Source: Epinephelus fuscoguttatus
Lineage: Eukaryota; Chordata; Actinopteri; Perciformes; Serranidae
Direction: 5' to 3'
DNA length: 64,000 nucleotides
Assembly (NCBI RefSeq): GCF_011397635.1
Contig: NC_064761.1
Span: 43,364,143-43,428,142 of the forward strand
Under the pieces are notes generated by a model that did no database searches, was not told the origin of the DNA, and worked only from the letters and a program-made list of their open reading frames with translations. Made by a program: the position numbers and the translations under genes. Below, piece after piece: positions 11,701 to 21,102 of this stretch (the stretch's first letter is position 1; each line of letters begins with the position of its first letter).

Positions 11701-13006
11701 AACACTTTCAAGGATGCAGCACAAGGAGTAGCTTGGTCCACAGAAGATACTGCATGTCTCCAGATGTGGAATGTAGAGTACATCTAATGGCAACAGTCTA
11801 CAGCACAGACACATCTAAGGTTTTCCCCCACTGGTTTCACACTTAACCATTTCAGCACTGAGAGCAGTGACTCAGCATTTTTTGCACGAATGTGAACACT
11901 TCAAGAGAACTCAGACCCCTGTGAAGCGAGCCACACTCTGAGTACGGTACAGAAACACCCTAAATTGCCCGTACGTATGAATCCTGCTGTTTGCAGGTTC
12001 CTTGAAATCCTGGAATTCGTTCGATGTGTTCAATGACGAACCAAAGGTGCCTCGTACTTTCGTCCATGCTCTGTCGTCGTCCCTTTTAGCTGTTTTTTTT
12101 CCTCCATCACTTCTTTTTCTCTTTGCTGTATCTGCCCCAGCATCAGCCATAAACACAAAATAATAATTCAAAAATCAGAATTATCGCAAGAAACAGTCCT
12201 GCTTCCTTGTTGTCTGGTCTTGCAGAGGATCAGACAGGCAAGAAGAAGAGCTATATTGAATACCCAGTCTTCTTGCTGATGGTCTTATTTGCTGATGCAG
12301 GTCTTAAATTGAGACTGTTTCATAACCTTTTGCTTTGTTTGTTTTTTATCACCAGCAGTATAGAAGTGAACTGTCCTTCTCGTCCACCGACAGCGACCCG
12401 CCGCTGTCCCCGATCAGTTTAGTCTCCCAGGAAGAGAGGGATGAAATCTACCCCAACATCCACGTTGAAATATCTCAGGTTGAATCGGGACAATCCACAG
12501 CGGAGGCACCTCTGCTAACGTCACATCTCCAGACGATGCTCGTCGACGGACAGCTGGAACACGTCAGCTACAAACCTCAGATTGCTACGGTGCTTCCACA
12601 AGGAGAGGAGGTGAAGGAGGCAGAAGAGGAGCAGAGGGATGTACCCACTAGTGGGGAAGAAGACGGATGTGTGTTTAGTGGATTCCTGGGAGACTTTCTG
12701 TCCACTGTGGAGGTGGATTGTACTGGTCCACCTGTGGGGCTGACTCTCAGCTCTGTTGGCGATCTTTTGTGGACCAAAACACCTGGAACAACAAGTTTCT
12801 TGAACGGAGGCTTGTTAGTGGGGGCGAGGGAGACTGAGAACAACGTGGAAGCAGACTCACCCTCGCTGGATTTACAGCAGGGTGAAGTAATGACGACTGA
12901 CACAGAAGATACTTGTTTATCTCAGTATACAGCTGACACAATACTGACTGGTGGTTATTTCCCCCAAGTAGCTGCTGTGAGCGACACCGAACTCTGTGAC
13001 ACATAG
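2759..13006 (+). CDS. il23r: Interleukin-23 receptor, 3' part (5' exons outside window)
   Basis: Class I cytokine receptor of the gp130 family. In mammals it pairs with IL12RB1, binds IL-23 and signals through JAK2 and STAT3 at the T-cell surface. Four exons join in phase: 2759-2899 (stalk), 9322-9409 (TM, about GLVIVTVIVLALFVAIIANL), 9838-9928 (juxtamembrane box 1, KLPKPGNSNAIRLLE) and 12356-13006 (cytoplasmic tail, stop TAG). Introns obey GT-AG and phases 1, 2 and 0 agree. The tail carries SYKPQIATVLPQG and GGYFPQ, which match human IL23R GYKPQISNFLPEG and TYFPQ, the STAT3-type YxxQ docking sites. The neighbour il12rb2 supports the name. The signal peptide, Ig and fibronectin exons are not visible. 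No clear AATAAA was identified after the stop. Confidence 0.88.
3000..5270. other. il23r intron segment without recognised features
   Basis: This is part of the 6.4-kb intron between the stalk and TM exons. I saw no plausible exon, RNA gene or named repeat here. Short ORFs are present on both strands but lack motifs and splice context. Confidence 0.5.
5276..5462 (+). mobile_element. tRNA-derived SINE in il23r intron
   Basis: The 5' head resembles a tRNA with A-box-like (GTAGCTCACCTGGGAGAGCA) and B-box-like (GGTTCGATTCTGACC) promoter elements. It is followed by a pyrimidine-rich body (TCATTCTCTCTCTCTTCCCC) and an A-rich tail with AATAAA-like sequence. This organisation is a SINE and not a working tRNA gene, because the cloverleaf is degenerate and the 3' body is that of a widespread acanthomorph repeat as I recall it. 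Confidence 0.75.
6775..8466 (+). mobile_element. PIF/Harbinger DNA transposon nested in the Penelope element
   Basis: Terminal inverted repeats GGGCCTCACTCA and TGAATGAGGCCC bound the insert. Flanking triplets AAT (6772-6774) and ACT (8467-8469) fit a slightly decayed 3-bp target duplication. Removing it would bring the two Penelope parts together at KNIT and YVAG. Sub-terminal regions share the TGCGTACGCAC-type motif. The internal ORF is a HARBI1-like nuclease relic, listed separately. Confidence 0.85.
7341..8180 (+). pseudogene. HARBI1-like Harbinger nuclease, frameshifted relic
   Basis: The reading starts at MAYLALLEDTAACALRRERV, shifts frame near 7450-7530, then continues GTFQREIADRAGISQPSLSR, a helix-turn-helix-like stretch. 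It goes on to KRGFHGIAGMTNTIGAIEST and VRIKAPSIDSMQYMNRK, and further shifts and a stop lead to GYDLKTWLMTPYANP. These blocks match the DDE nuclease of PIF/Harbinger transposons. The first catalytic acid, usually Asp in the G-C/A-I-D-x-T-H motif, reads Glu here. Because of at least two frame breaks it cannot encode an active protein. Confidence 0.8.
10310..11422. mobile_element. DNA element with about 23-bp terminal inverted repeats
   Basis: The left end TGACCTATGGCTAAGCCACG is mirrored at the right end by GGGGCTTAGCCATAGGTCA. The insert is about 1.1 kb and lies in the last il23r intron. An 84-residue ORF (10,366-10,620) has no stop until ACAAGTTAA, but I cannot assign it to a transposase family. 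The superfamily is unknown. Confidence 0.75.
11437..11960. mobile_element. MITE with TAA target duplication, in last il23r intron
   Basis: The ends GGGTGTTTTCACAC and AGAAACACCC are flanked by TAA on both sides (11,434-11,436 and 11,961-11,963). A 3-bp TWA duplication fits PIF/Harbinger. Inside, about 100 bp near 11,440 (TCAGAGCGGTGACTCAGCAT) recurs near 11,830, which makes a direct internal repeat. Confidence 0.7.
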
Positions 13007-13642
13007 AGGTGGCAGGGACGACGGGAATGACACAAAGAGGACAATCTGCACTACTAAACGGATTTTATAGAAAGCATTATATTCAAGCACCACCTCATTT
13101 CAAGTGATGACCTCAGCGAATTTGTGTAATCGTAGAAAATCATGCTTCAGGTGATCTGTGATTATCACTGTATCAGGTCTGTTCAAACCAAGTTACTAAA
13201 TGGATCAAAAAATGTTTATACTGAGTTTGAATGTTTTTCCAGTAAGTGTGTAGCAATAGTCATTATAGTTATGTTGGCACCACTTTCTATAAAGACGGTT
13301 TTGTAAATGTTTAATTCGTCTTTTTTATGCGTTAAAGATCATCTTTTAGTCATTATGGGAAAAAATCCCTTTGACTTGTGTATACTTCCTCCTGCCAATT
13401 GAACGAATCACCTCTGTGGTCCAGGCTGAAATATTTCAACAGCTGTTGGATGGATTGACATGAAACCTTTTCCAGACATTCATGTTCCTCAGAGGATGAA
13501 TCCTACCAACTTTGGTGAACCCCTGACTTTTCATCCGGCACCACCGACAGGACAATCACATTCATTATCTCAACATCTACTGGACAGATTAGTGCAACAT
13601 TTTGTTTGGACATTCATGGTGCCCAGAGGATGTATCCTAATG

Positions 13643-14677
13643 ACAAAACACCTTAAGTTTTCTCCTTAAGCACTGAAGGCTTAAATTCTCACGGAATCCC
13701 TTAAAAGGTTTCTTTGTTAAAGAAAAAACAATAACTCATTTACTGTTTTAAAACATATTTCACGGTGCTTAAGATTTCAATGGAGATTACCTGTTTGTTT
13801 GGACTCACACTTGTGACGCCTGTTATCATCTAGTCTGAGTGGGCGGAAGTTCGCTGCATAGATCAGCCTCTCATTGGGCGGAACGAGCCACCCGCTGAAG
13901 TCCCGCCCTACCACCTCCGGTTGTGTAGCAGTTTTCAACCGTTTTCAACACGTCCTTTACTAACTTTTGCTGTGTTTGATCTTGCGGGGATGTAGCCATT
14001 TTTCTGCCATGGTTCGTGTCCTGTAGGCGATATTTTTGTGGGCGTGTTACACCAAAACCTGTTTCCCCCCGGCAATATTTTTGCAAGCACACCGTTGCTG
14101 TGGCACCGCCCAGAACGGTTGTGATTGGTTGAAAGAAATACAAGCAGCCGGGGCGTTTTTTCCTCCAATCTTAAAGTGAGAGTCGGCCCAGCCAGACCTT
14201 TCTTTTCTTGAGAAAGGTCTGGTGAGCGAGACTAGTTATCATCTCACAAAGTTGGCTCATATAGTTAGATAGTGAAGAACTGGCAGAATATAAGAAGACA
14301 AGAACGCGAGGACAAAGAGGAAACTTTTGGAGGAATACAATCATAGAAAGCACAAACTACAAAGTAAATTTGATCCCCAAATACGAGAAAACGATAGTAG
14401 CTTATCCATCAGGTTCTCCTGGTCGCAGAACACTCTTCTCAGGGTGTGTTAGTTTTTTCATTTATCATCATGAACACGGTCATGTTGCAATTAAGACAGA
14501 GTCAGAGGTACCTTAAGTTTATTTTTACCTTGCTTTGGTTGCTAAGGTCTTTTGTGCAACGGTCTAGGGATTCTTTAAGTAAAAGACCAAGACAAGGAGA
14601 AAACCATAAATACTAAAGTGAGCATCTTAAGGAAACCTTAAGGAAAAGACTTAAGGGTGTTTTGTGCAACTGGCCCC
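13643..14677. mobile_element. Outer DNA element with CTTAAGG-rich inverted ends
   Basis: The left end ACAAAACACCTTAAG is mirrored by CTTAAGGGTGTTTTGT at the right end, and further CTTAAG/AAGG motifs repeat inward on both sides. It inserted into the surrounding dispersed repeat and was itself hit by the element at 13,831-14,234. No transposase is visible, so this is a non-autonomous copy. The exact ends are approximate. Confidence 0.6.
13831..14234. mobile_element. hAT-like MITE nested in the outer element
   Basis: The element runs from TAGTCT to AGACTA and is flanked on both sides by GTTATCATC (13,822-13,830 and 14,235-14,243). That is an 8-bp hAT-type target duplication plus one matching base. 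It is GC-richer than its surroundings. Short ORFs on the - strand have no recognised domain. Confidence 0.7.
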
Positions 14678-14830
14678 TGACTTTTAATTTCGTGCCACTT
14701 GACATTTTAAATTTTTAATAAAATGTCTCAACAACTACTGGAGAGATTGCCATTAAATTTGGTACACATATTCATGTTCCCCTCAGTAGGGAGGGATTAC
14801 TAAACAGATGAGGAATGACCACATATACTT

Positions 14831-17800
14831 GCAAAACAACCACAAAAAGACACAAAATGACCTCAAAGAGATGCAAAGGAACTGCAAAGAGACACAACAC
14901 AACTACAAAAATGCAGGATTTACCATTGTTATAAAACATATAATAAAACATATCCTGAATTTCTTTAAATTTTGAACGAACAATGTCTCATTTATATTCT
15001 GATTTTTGTTATGTCATGTCCATTTTCTTTTTTTTTTTGTAGCGCTTCCTATTGGTCGATTTGAATAAAACTTTCAGGGTGTGTTTCAGGTACTTATGTG
15101 AACAGATCCTGCAAGTCTCATGATAATTGTCCCGTTATTGACTTTGGTCTATTCATGTGCAGCGGCGTGGTAATGTGGTGTCGTAACACCAGCCAAAATG
15201 GACTTTGCATAAACTGGCAACCAAAGCGTGCTTCTTTCATCTGCCTTATTGCTGATATATAATTGATAAAGTATTTATTAGACATTAATTAAGTCATAAT
15301 TGACCTAAAATAGAGACACAATTTGGAGTTATCGCCACATGCATGCCAGTATCAAGTCAAAATAGCTGCTGACAGTGTCTCTGTTATTTTGATATTAGGA
15401 CGTGACCTCGGTATGTTTCTAAAGTTAGCTACCGCGTTTTTTGAGTTGGTGACACTGAATGTGAAATTATTCCAAAACACACCCAGATAAAAGTCAGTTG
15501 GGGGTTTCCCTGTTACGGATAATGGCTGAATGTGTGGTATCATAATCTGCCACTGAACCTTAACTCAACTATGCACCACCTGCAGTTAGACACCGTTTTT
15601 TTAAGACTTCCTGAAGGCTGTCTCACTTCCTCATTGAAAATCTAAATTTCAGGAGGGTCTCTCTTTCACAGACGTTTTAATAAATCTTCAGGGGCCTCGC
15701 TCTCATTCACAGTTAATTCATAAACCCTGAACCTAATATTGTGCCTCTGTAAAGCTGAAATGTGGTGCAGCGACAGGGGAAAGTCCCCACTACATCACAC
15801 GTGGATGTGATTGAGGGAGTGAGAGACTTTGGGTTGTGTGGAAAATGTGATGATGAAAATGCATCTGAGGGTTGTTGTGTTGTTGTGTGTGTCATATACT
15901 CAAAGATATAACCTGAACGTCAGCCTGCAGACTTTTCCAGAATATGGACTCAGTCCTATATATCCTCTATCATGGATCAAACCTGCATCTACATCTTCTT
16001 GATTGTGGCAGCTAACGAGCTTGTTTTTAATAAGAAAGCTTTGTAAATGTCTTGGCAAGAAAGTGAACTATGTATGGAAATATGGGAGGAAAATGTTAGA
16101 CATTACAGGGAATAATAATAATCTGTTAATCTATGCACCATGTTAACTATAAAGGCTGATAACCGGGGAAGAAGTATTCTGATCCTTTGCTTAAGTAAGA
16201 ATACTAGAACTTCCCCTGTGTGCCAAGCGTTTAGGAGAACCACGATAGTCGACACAAAAATGTGAATTTTTGTTTGTCAACTGATTTGGTAGATGCGATC
16301 CTGATCCCCTGCATCCTAATGGATTTTTGGGGCGCATGCTGAAGATGGATAGGGCCTTAAACCTTACATACAAATACCACACAGAGAGACACTGGTGGTA
16401 TAGTGGGGGTCTGGGGGTCCTCCCCCAGAACATTTTGGATGTGGTAGATGTGACTTCCTGCATTCTGGTGGGTTTAGGGGCAGCATTCTGGAGATGGGCA
16501 ATACCTACATTCATTCAAAGCCACCCTGACTTGCAGGACCTTCACAAGTGAACCTGCATTCAGCTCAGAGTGACTGAACTAGTGGAAACCAGAAACTAGG
16601 ACTTGCCTATGTGGCATATAACCTATTACTTTGTAGACACAAGACCCACTTTGGATTTAAAGCAAAATTCATGGTTGAAATGGTTGAATATATTTTGATT
16701 AGTATCTAACTAAAATATTTTGGGAATAATAATATATTTTGTGTATTATTGTAGTCTAAAGAGAATTTCATGATATATTTCTAGAATATGGAAGTCTAAG
16801 AGTGCCTGGACCTAGGCCATTTCATTTCATTTTTGACATTTACAAAGCTCTCCAAATGCCTTTTGACATAGCTGTGGAAATTAATCGCAAAGTCACTTTT
16901 ATGCTATAGATATTTTTTCTCAGCCAGTTATATTCTCTTCTCACCTGTGAAGACCCTGCATGATCTTCCTTGCTGGCCTCTGGTCCTCTGTCTCCTCCCT
17001 GACCCTGCTCTTTCAGTCAAGTGTCTCTCGGTTCACTTGAAAAGTCACGTCCTCCCCAGCGCGTGAAACAGCCCGTAATCGGCTGACTGTGAGGCTAGAG
17101 TTGCCCAATCAAAGCGCAAATATGGACCAATCAGAGAGTAGTTTTCCACAGAAACATTTGGCTGCACTCTATTTCACTCAACCAGTACACCGGTCAGGCG
17201 GAGTCTGCCCCTCTCCTCTCCTCTCTACTCTCTGAAGTCTGGCTGCAAACTTCAACTCCGCCCACCTGGCGCACTGGCTGTTTGAAATTAATTTAAAATA
17301 CTCAGCTGCCAGTCTTTTTTCCAGCGTTCGTCGCTGGCATGAGAATTGGTTGGGCAGAGTGAGACTGTGAGATGGAAGGTGAATGCGTGTGTCACACGCC
17401 AGATGCATGAGAGTTGGCAACCCTGGGATATGGAGCCTTGCAGTCAATTTTTACCAGTGGCCAGATGGCCCACAAAGCACTTTCCCCATAGACTGTGATT
17501 ATAAAAGAGATGTCTGTAAAACTGTTGACAGGATACCTCGAACTGCAAACAAGGTCAGTTATGACTCTGAATTTTTGATCCGTGGAGGTTTTATATTTGT
17601 AAGTACTTTAAAAATCTGTGACATCATCTTAATGTGAAGTCTACAAGCTGAGTGGGAGCTTGTAGGTGGAGCCAGCAGGAAAAACACTACTGCGCATTTT
17701 AGTGGGCTGCATACCACAGAAGCTAGAGAACTGACCATGGCGTTAGTTCAGGCAGGACACGAAGTCAAGCTCAGCTCACATCCCAGCTACATCAGCTGAT

Positions 17801-19620
17801 CTCAAACAGCCCAGTCAACTGATGGAGCAGCTGATTGATGGAGGGAGTCAGCTGATAGATCACATGACTGCTTTTTATGCAACCAATTGGCAAACCTCAT
17901 TCAGGGCGTCTTATTTAAACTGCTCTGGCCTGCCTACTGTTGCTGCTTCCTCTGCAAGCTGCTTTGCAACCTGCCTCCACTCCAGCTCCTCCTTTTCATG
18001 CTTTCATTTCTATTTGTCACTGATGCTGCTCTGTTCTGTTCCCGGGGGGTCTTTGCTGCTGCTCTCCCTGCTTTAAGCTTTTCATGTAGGCGCATGGAAG
18101 GGCAGAGGTTAGCTCTCTGTGTCTCGGGCTTACCTCACATGCGCATGGAAGGGCAGAGGTTAGCTCTCTCTGCCTCAGGCTTACCTCATATGCGCATGGA
18201 AAGGCAGAGGTTAGCTCTCTCCACCTTAGGCTCTCTGTGTGGGCTTCCAGATCATGGTAATCTTAAGTGCTATATCGTGGGCAAATGGACTTGCTTGAGT
18301 TAATTTAAGACTTCTATAGCTATGATTAAAGTATGTAAGTGTTAGCAGTAAAATGTTTAAATGTAACCTGTTCAGATCCTCCGTCCAATCCAATGGGTAT
18401 AACTTTTCTAGGATATGTAGATCTATGATTTCTGTCACCTGGTTCCACCTGAATGCACAGACCTATTTGGCTGAATGTCTATAAGCCAGTCATAGTGTTC
18501 CACATCATCTCAGGTGGACTGCAGTGGAGCCATGCCCCCTTTTAACAAACACGGCTGACAGTGAGGCAAGGAGGAAGCACAAGGCATGTTTCAATCGATT
18601 AATCATACTGTTAAAATACACAAGTTGTGTTTAAACTGCTTCTAAAGTAAACATGAGATGTTAAATTGCTTATACATGTCAAAATATCACTTGAAAGAGT
18701 TAAAGCTTTTACTCAGGATTTTTTTCAAAAATGGACGAGGGCTCTGACTTTCATTGGAAAATGAACAAGGAAATAAATAGTTTAAATTGGGGAATAGTGT
18801 TCTGATTTGATTTATGATGCATCCTATTGATTATGGTCAGAGAATACTCATCTCAGCAGGTTTTTTTTACCATCCTGTTTTCTAAGATATTTCAGAAATA
18901 TGACCTCTGCATCAATGTGTATGTTGCATTTTACTGCTGCAGATGTTTAAGACGGTGCTGATGTTAAAGTACAATATTTGCCTCTGAGATGTAGAGAGGT
19001 ATAAAGTTGCGTAAAATGTCACGTGCAGCCTATCTCAAATGTGCATTGAAGCACTGGAGCCTCCGTGTGCAGTGGTGTATGGTGGTCAGGCCAGGCCCCA
19101 GTGCACGTTAATATGGTGCACCCATGAACCAGCTACGACTTGACATTAGACAAGAGCAACATACACGTTACCCAGCAATCATCGGTGCAAATCGTATGAC
19201 AAAAATACCAGAAATGAGAAAAAAAATTTTTTTGTTGTTTTATAGTTTATGTAAAGTATATATATTATTTGGTTGTAGAATAGATGTAACTGATGGACTC
19301 TAATTTTGTCTACATTGTGTTGTTATGAGGCCCAGACTGTGAATATCTTTGGAGGCGATCGCCGTTTATTCCTGACAGCAGTGACAGCAAGAGGTAAAAA
19401 CAAAATCTTCTGTCACTTACAACCATGTAACTCGAGCCCCTCTCCCATGGAGCACAACAGCAAAAGAGGTGAATTAGATTCACTTCAGTTCAATTAAACA
19501 CAGAAAACATACCTGACAGCAAGAGGCAGAAACAAATCCTGTGTGTCAGATAATAACAACTGAAACTAATTTAGTGTATTTATAAAACTTAATATTACAA
19601 ATGTATTTGACTTTGTTCCA
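14831..19620. other. Intergenic region between il23r and il12rb2
   Basis: About 5 kb with no supportable gene. It includes a short CACAAAA-type repeat patch (14,816-14,920), a possible MITE fragment at 16,190-16,560 in which a segment beginning GGTAGATG recurs (near 16,290 and 16,445), and a 51-bp triplicate at 18,090. Regulatory elements for either receptor could lie here but cannot be recognised from sequence alone. Confidence 0.5.
18090..18231. repeat. 51-bp tandem repeat, about 2.8 copies
   Basis: Three successive units begin GCGCATGGAAGGGCAGAGGT (third copy: one G to A change) and start at 18,090, 18,141 and 18,192. The period is 51 bp. Because 51 is divisible by three, an ORF runs through, but it has no other coding sign. 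Confidence 0.9.
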
Positions 19621-19623
19621 CAC

Positions 19624-20206
19624 ACACCGATCAGCCACAACATTCAAACCGCTGACAGGTGAAGTGAATAACTGATGATTTTGTTTTCCTCCTCTTTCTT
19701 CTCCTTCTGCTTTCCTTCCCCCTTTTTGTTTGTTGCTGTTTTGTTTTGTTTATTTCTTATCCTTATTGTATGATTGAATTGAGGGGAGGTTCTTTGATAA
19801 GCCTTTAGTGGCTTCTAACCTCTCCGGCACGTTTCCTTTTTAATCTTGTAAATTTTATACAGTCTGTTTTTTAACATTATGTGCAAATAAAACTAAACTA
19901 AACCTTGGATTAGGGTACATCTGGGGTACCGGCACATCACAAGAATCCTTGAGCAGACTGGGACCTGGGAAATTTAGACGCCAGGTCGACACCTTGAGCT
20001 TTTTGTCACGCTCCACAGGACATTTCGAAACAGTTTTTATGGTGTGGCATGGTGCATTATCCTGCTGGGGGGCCACTCGGGAGTACTGTTGCCATGAGTG
20101 ACAGAAGCGAAGGTTTCCCAGCAGAACAATGCATTGGAAGAAAATAGGCTAATAAAAGTTATTCACTTCACCTGTCAGTGCTTTGAATGTTCTGGCTGAT
20201 CGGTGT
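19624..20206 (-). mobile_element. Tc1-like transposon relic
   Basis: The inverted ends ACACCGATCAGCCACAACAT and GAATGTTCTGGCTGATCGGTGT bound a 0.58-kb remnant. The - strand encodes QQDNAPCHTIKTVSKCPVE, the conserved DDE block with Asp-Asn-Ala-Pro-Cys-His of Tc1 transposases, followed by a broken reading. Most of the transposase is deleted and replaced by unrelated T-rich sequence, so the copy is dead. It lies a few hundred bases upstream of il12rb2. Confidence 0.88.
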
Positions 20207-20433
20207 ATAATGACCGTATTACTGAGACTGACACTTTGACAATTAGAAAATAAATACACCATGATGGAGATGGGTTTTCCCTACCGTTTTTTAATTTAAC
20301 ATGAGTTCTTCTTTGAACATGAGGGTGTATTTCTATTGTATTTCTGAGCCTGTTCTTTGGCCAACAACCTGTTGGACGGTCTTCTCTCCCTATGCCCCCC
20401 ACAACCGCACTGTCTATGTTTACGCCCCTGTGA

Positions 20434-20434
<1 letters not shown>

Positions 20435-20467
<33 letters not shown>
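20435..20467. repeat. (GT)n microsatellite close to il12rb2 5' end
   Basis: A run of about 16 GT units ends roughly 200 bp upstream of the first il12rb2 donor site (20,682/20,683). It may fall in the promoter. Confidence 0.95.
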
Positions 20468-20468
<1 letters not shown>

Positions 20469-20549
20469 AGGCTTCACTGATGAACTGTGACTTAGTTTAA
20501 GACTTCAGTGCGTCAGTGCGCACCAGAGGCGGCAGTCAGTCAGTCAGTC

Positions 20550-20682
20550 AGCCCGGAGCCTCCGCCGTCAGCTCAGTGTGGATCCTGTGCTCTGATTAAA
20601 GATGTCAGGAGGACTTCATGAGGACTTCCAAAAGGCTCAGAGGACAATAAAGCTTCACATGATGCTGGGATGTGAAGTCTTG
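20550..20682 (+). other. il12rb2: il12rb2 non-coding first exon (approximate start)
   Basis: A GC-richer stretch ends with AAGTCTTG followed by the donor GTGAGTGTG. It would splice to the acceptor TTTTTCCTCGTGTTAAG at 20,985-21,000. No in-frame coding is needed because the signal-peptide ATG lies in exon 2. The transcription start is not determinable from sequence; no TATA box is evident. Confidence 0.55.
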
Positions 20683-21023
20683 GTGAGTGTGACCTTGTTT
20701 TCCCTGTTTAGATTTCCGTCATTTTTGCCCGACACGCAGCTCGCATATATGTCGCTGTATCGATGACTTGATCTCTGTTTAAAATGTTTTTATAGTTTCA
20801 TATAAATACAATATCAATCGAGAACATTAGCGCCAGCAACCAGGGCGGAAATTCATAAAAGAAATCATGAAAAACCGACTGGTTTTCCAGATAAAAACTT
20901 TTGATCATTAGAATAATCATCATTCCTCGATCCATTTGAGACCTCTGCACCCAGAAACATATTTAACCTCATGCATCTGTGTGTTTTTCCTCGTGTTAAG
21001 GTCAGCTAGCAGCTCCTGCGGCA

Positions 21024-21029
21024 ATGTGA
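21024..21029 (+). promoter_or_regulatory. il12rb2: Start-stop uORF (ATGTGA) in il12rb2 leader
   Basis: An ATG followed directly by TGA lies 39 bases before the il12rb2 start codon in exon 2. Such minimal uORFs are known in other genes to stall or divert ribosomes. An effect here is inference. Confidence 0.5.
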
Positions 21030-21036
21030 CAGACAT

Positions 21037-21102
21037 ATGAAGAAGACAGTTACTGATGACTCATGGCGACAATGTCCCAAACATGGTCCATCCTCACTGT
21101 GA
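21037..21102 (+). promoter_or_regulatory. il12rb2: Overlapping uORF in il12rb2 leader
   Basis: ATGAAGAAGACAG opens a 21-codon ORF in another frame. It runs over the main start at 21,063 and stops at TGA 21,100-21,102. Scanning ribosomes using it would miss the receptor start, so it may lower translation. Confidence 0.45.

Larger units (their letters stand above)
10150..11975 (+). repeat. Dispersed family-A repeat split by two insertions
   Basis: The sequence ACAGTGGTGCAGTGGTTAG to AATCCAAAGACATGCA (10,150-10,309) and the continuation TAAATTGCCCGTA (11,961-11,975) are parts of one fish repeat. A fuller copy lies at 33,485-34,732 and a 3' fragment at 47,537-47,640. The class is uncertain; the ATGAATGAATGA-type tail of the other copy suggests a non-LTR-derived sequence. 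Two DNA elements separate the parts here. Confidence 0.65.
13380..14830 (+). repeat. Unclassified dispersed repeat interrupted by a nested pair of elements
   Basis: Left (13,380-13,642) and right (14,678-14,830) parts carry repeated phrases such as GACATTCATG, AGAGGATG, CCTGACTTTT and TCTCAACAACTACTGGA. I recognise these from a teleost interspersed family of uncertain class. The part after 14,816 runs into a short array of CACAAAA-type repeats related to the large array at 54-56 kb. Confidence 0.5.

Noticed and set aside
12228-12300. A possible extra il23r exon (DQTGKKKSYIEYP)
   Set aside because: Direct joining of 9928 to 12356 gives LLEQYRSEL, which aligns with human MLQENSEL, and no good donor follows this stretch.
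12577-12903. 108-residue - strand ORF
   Set aside because: It is the antisense shadow of the il23r cytoplasmic exon.
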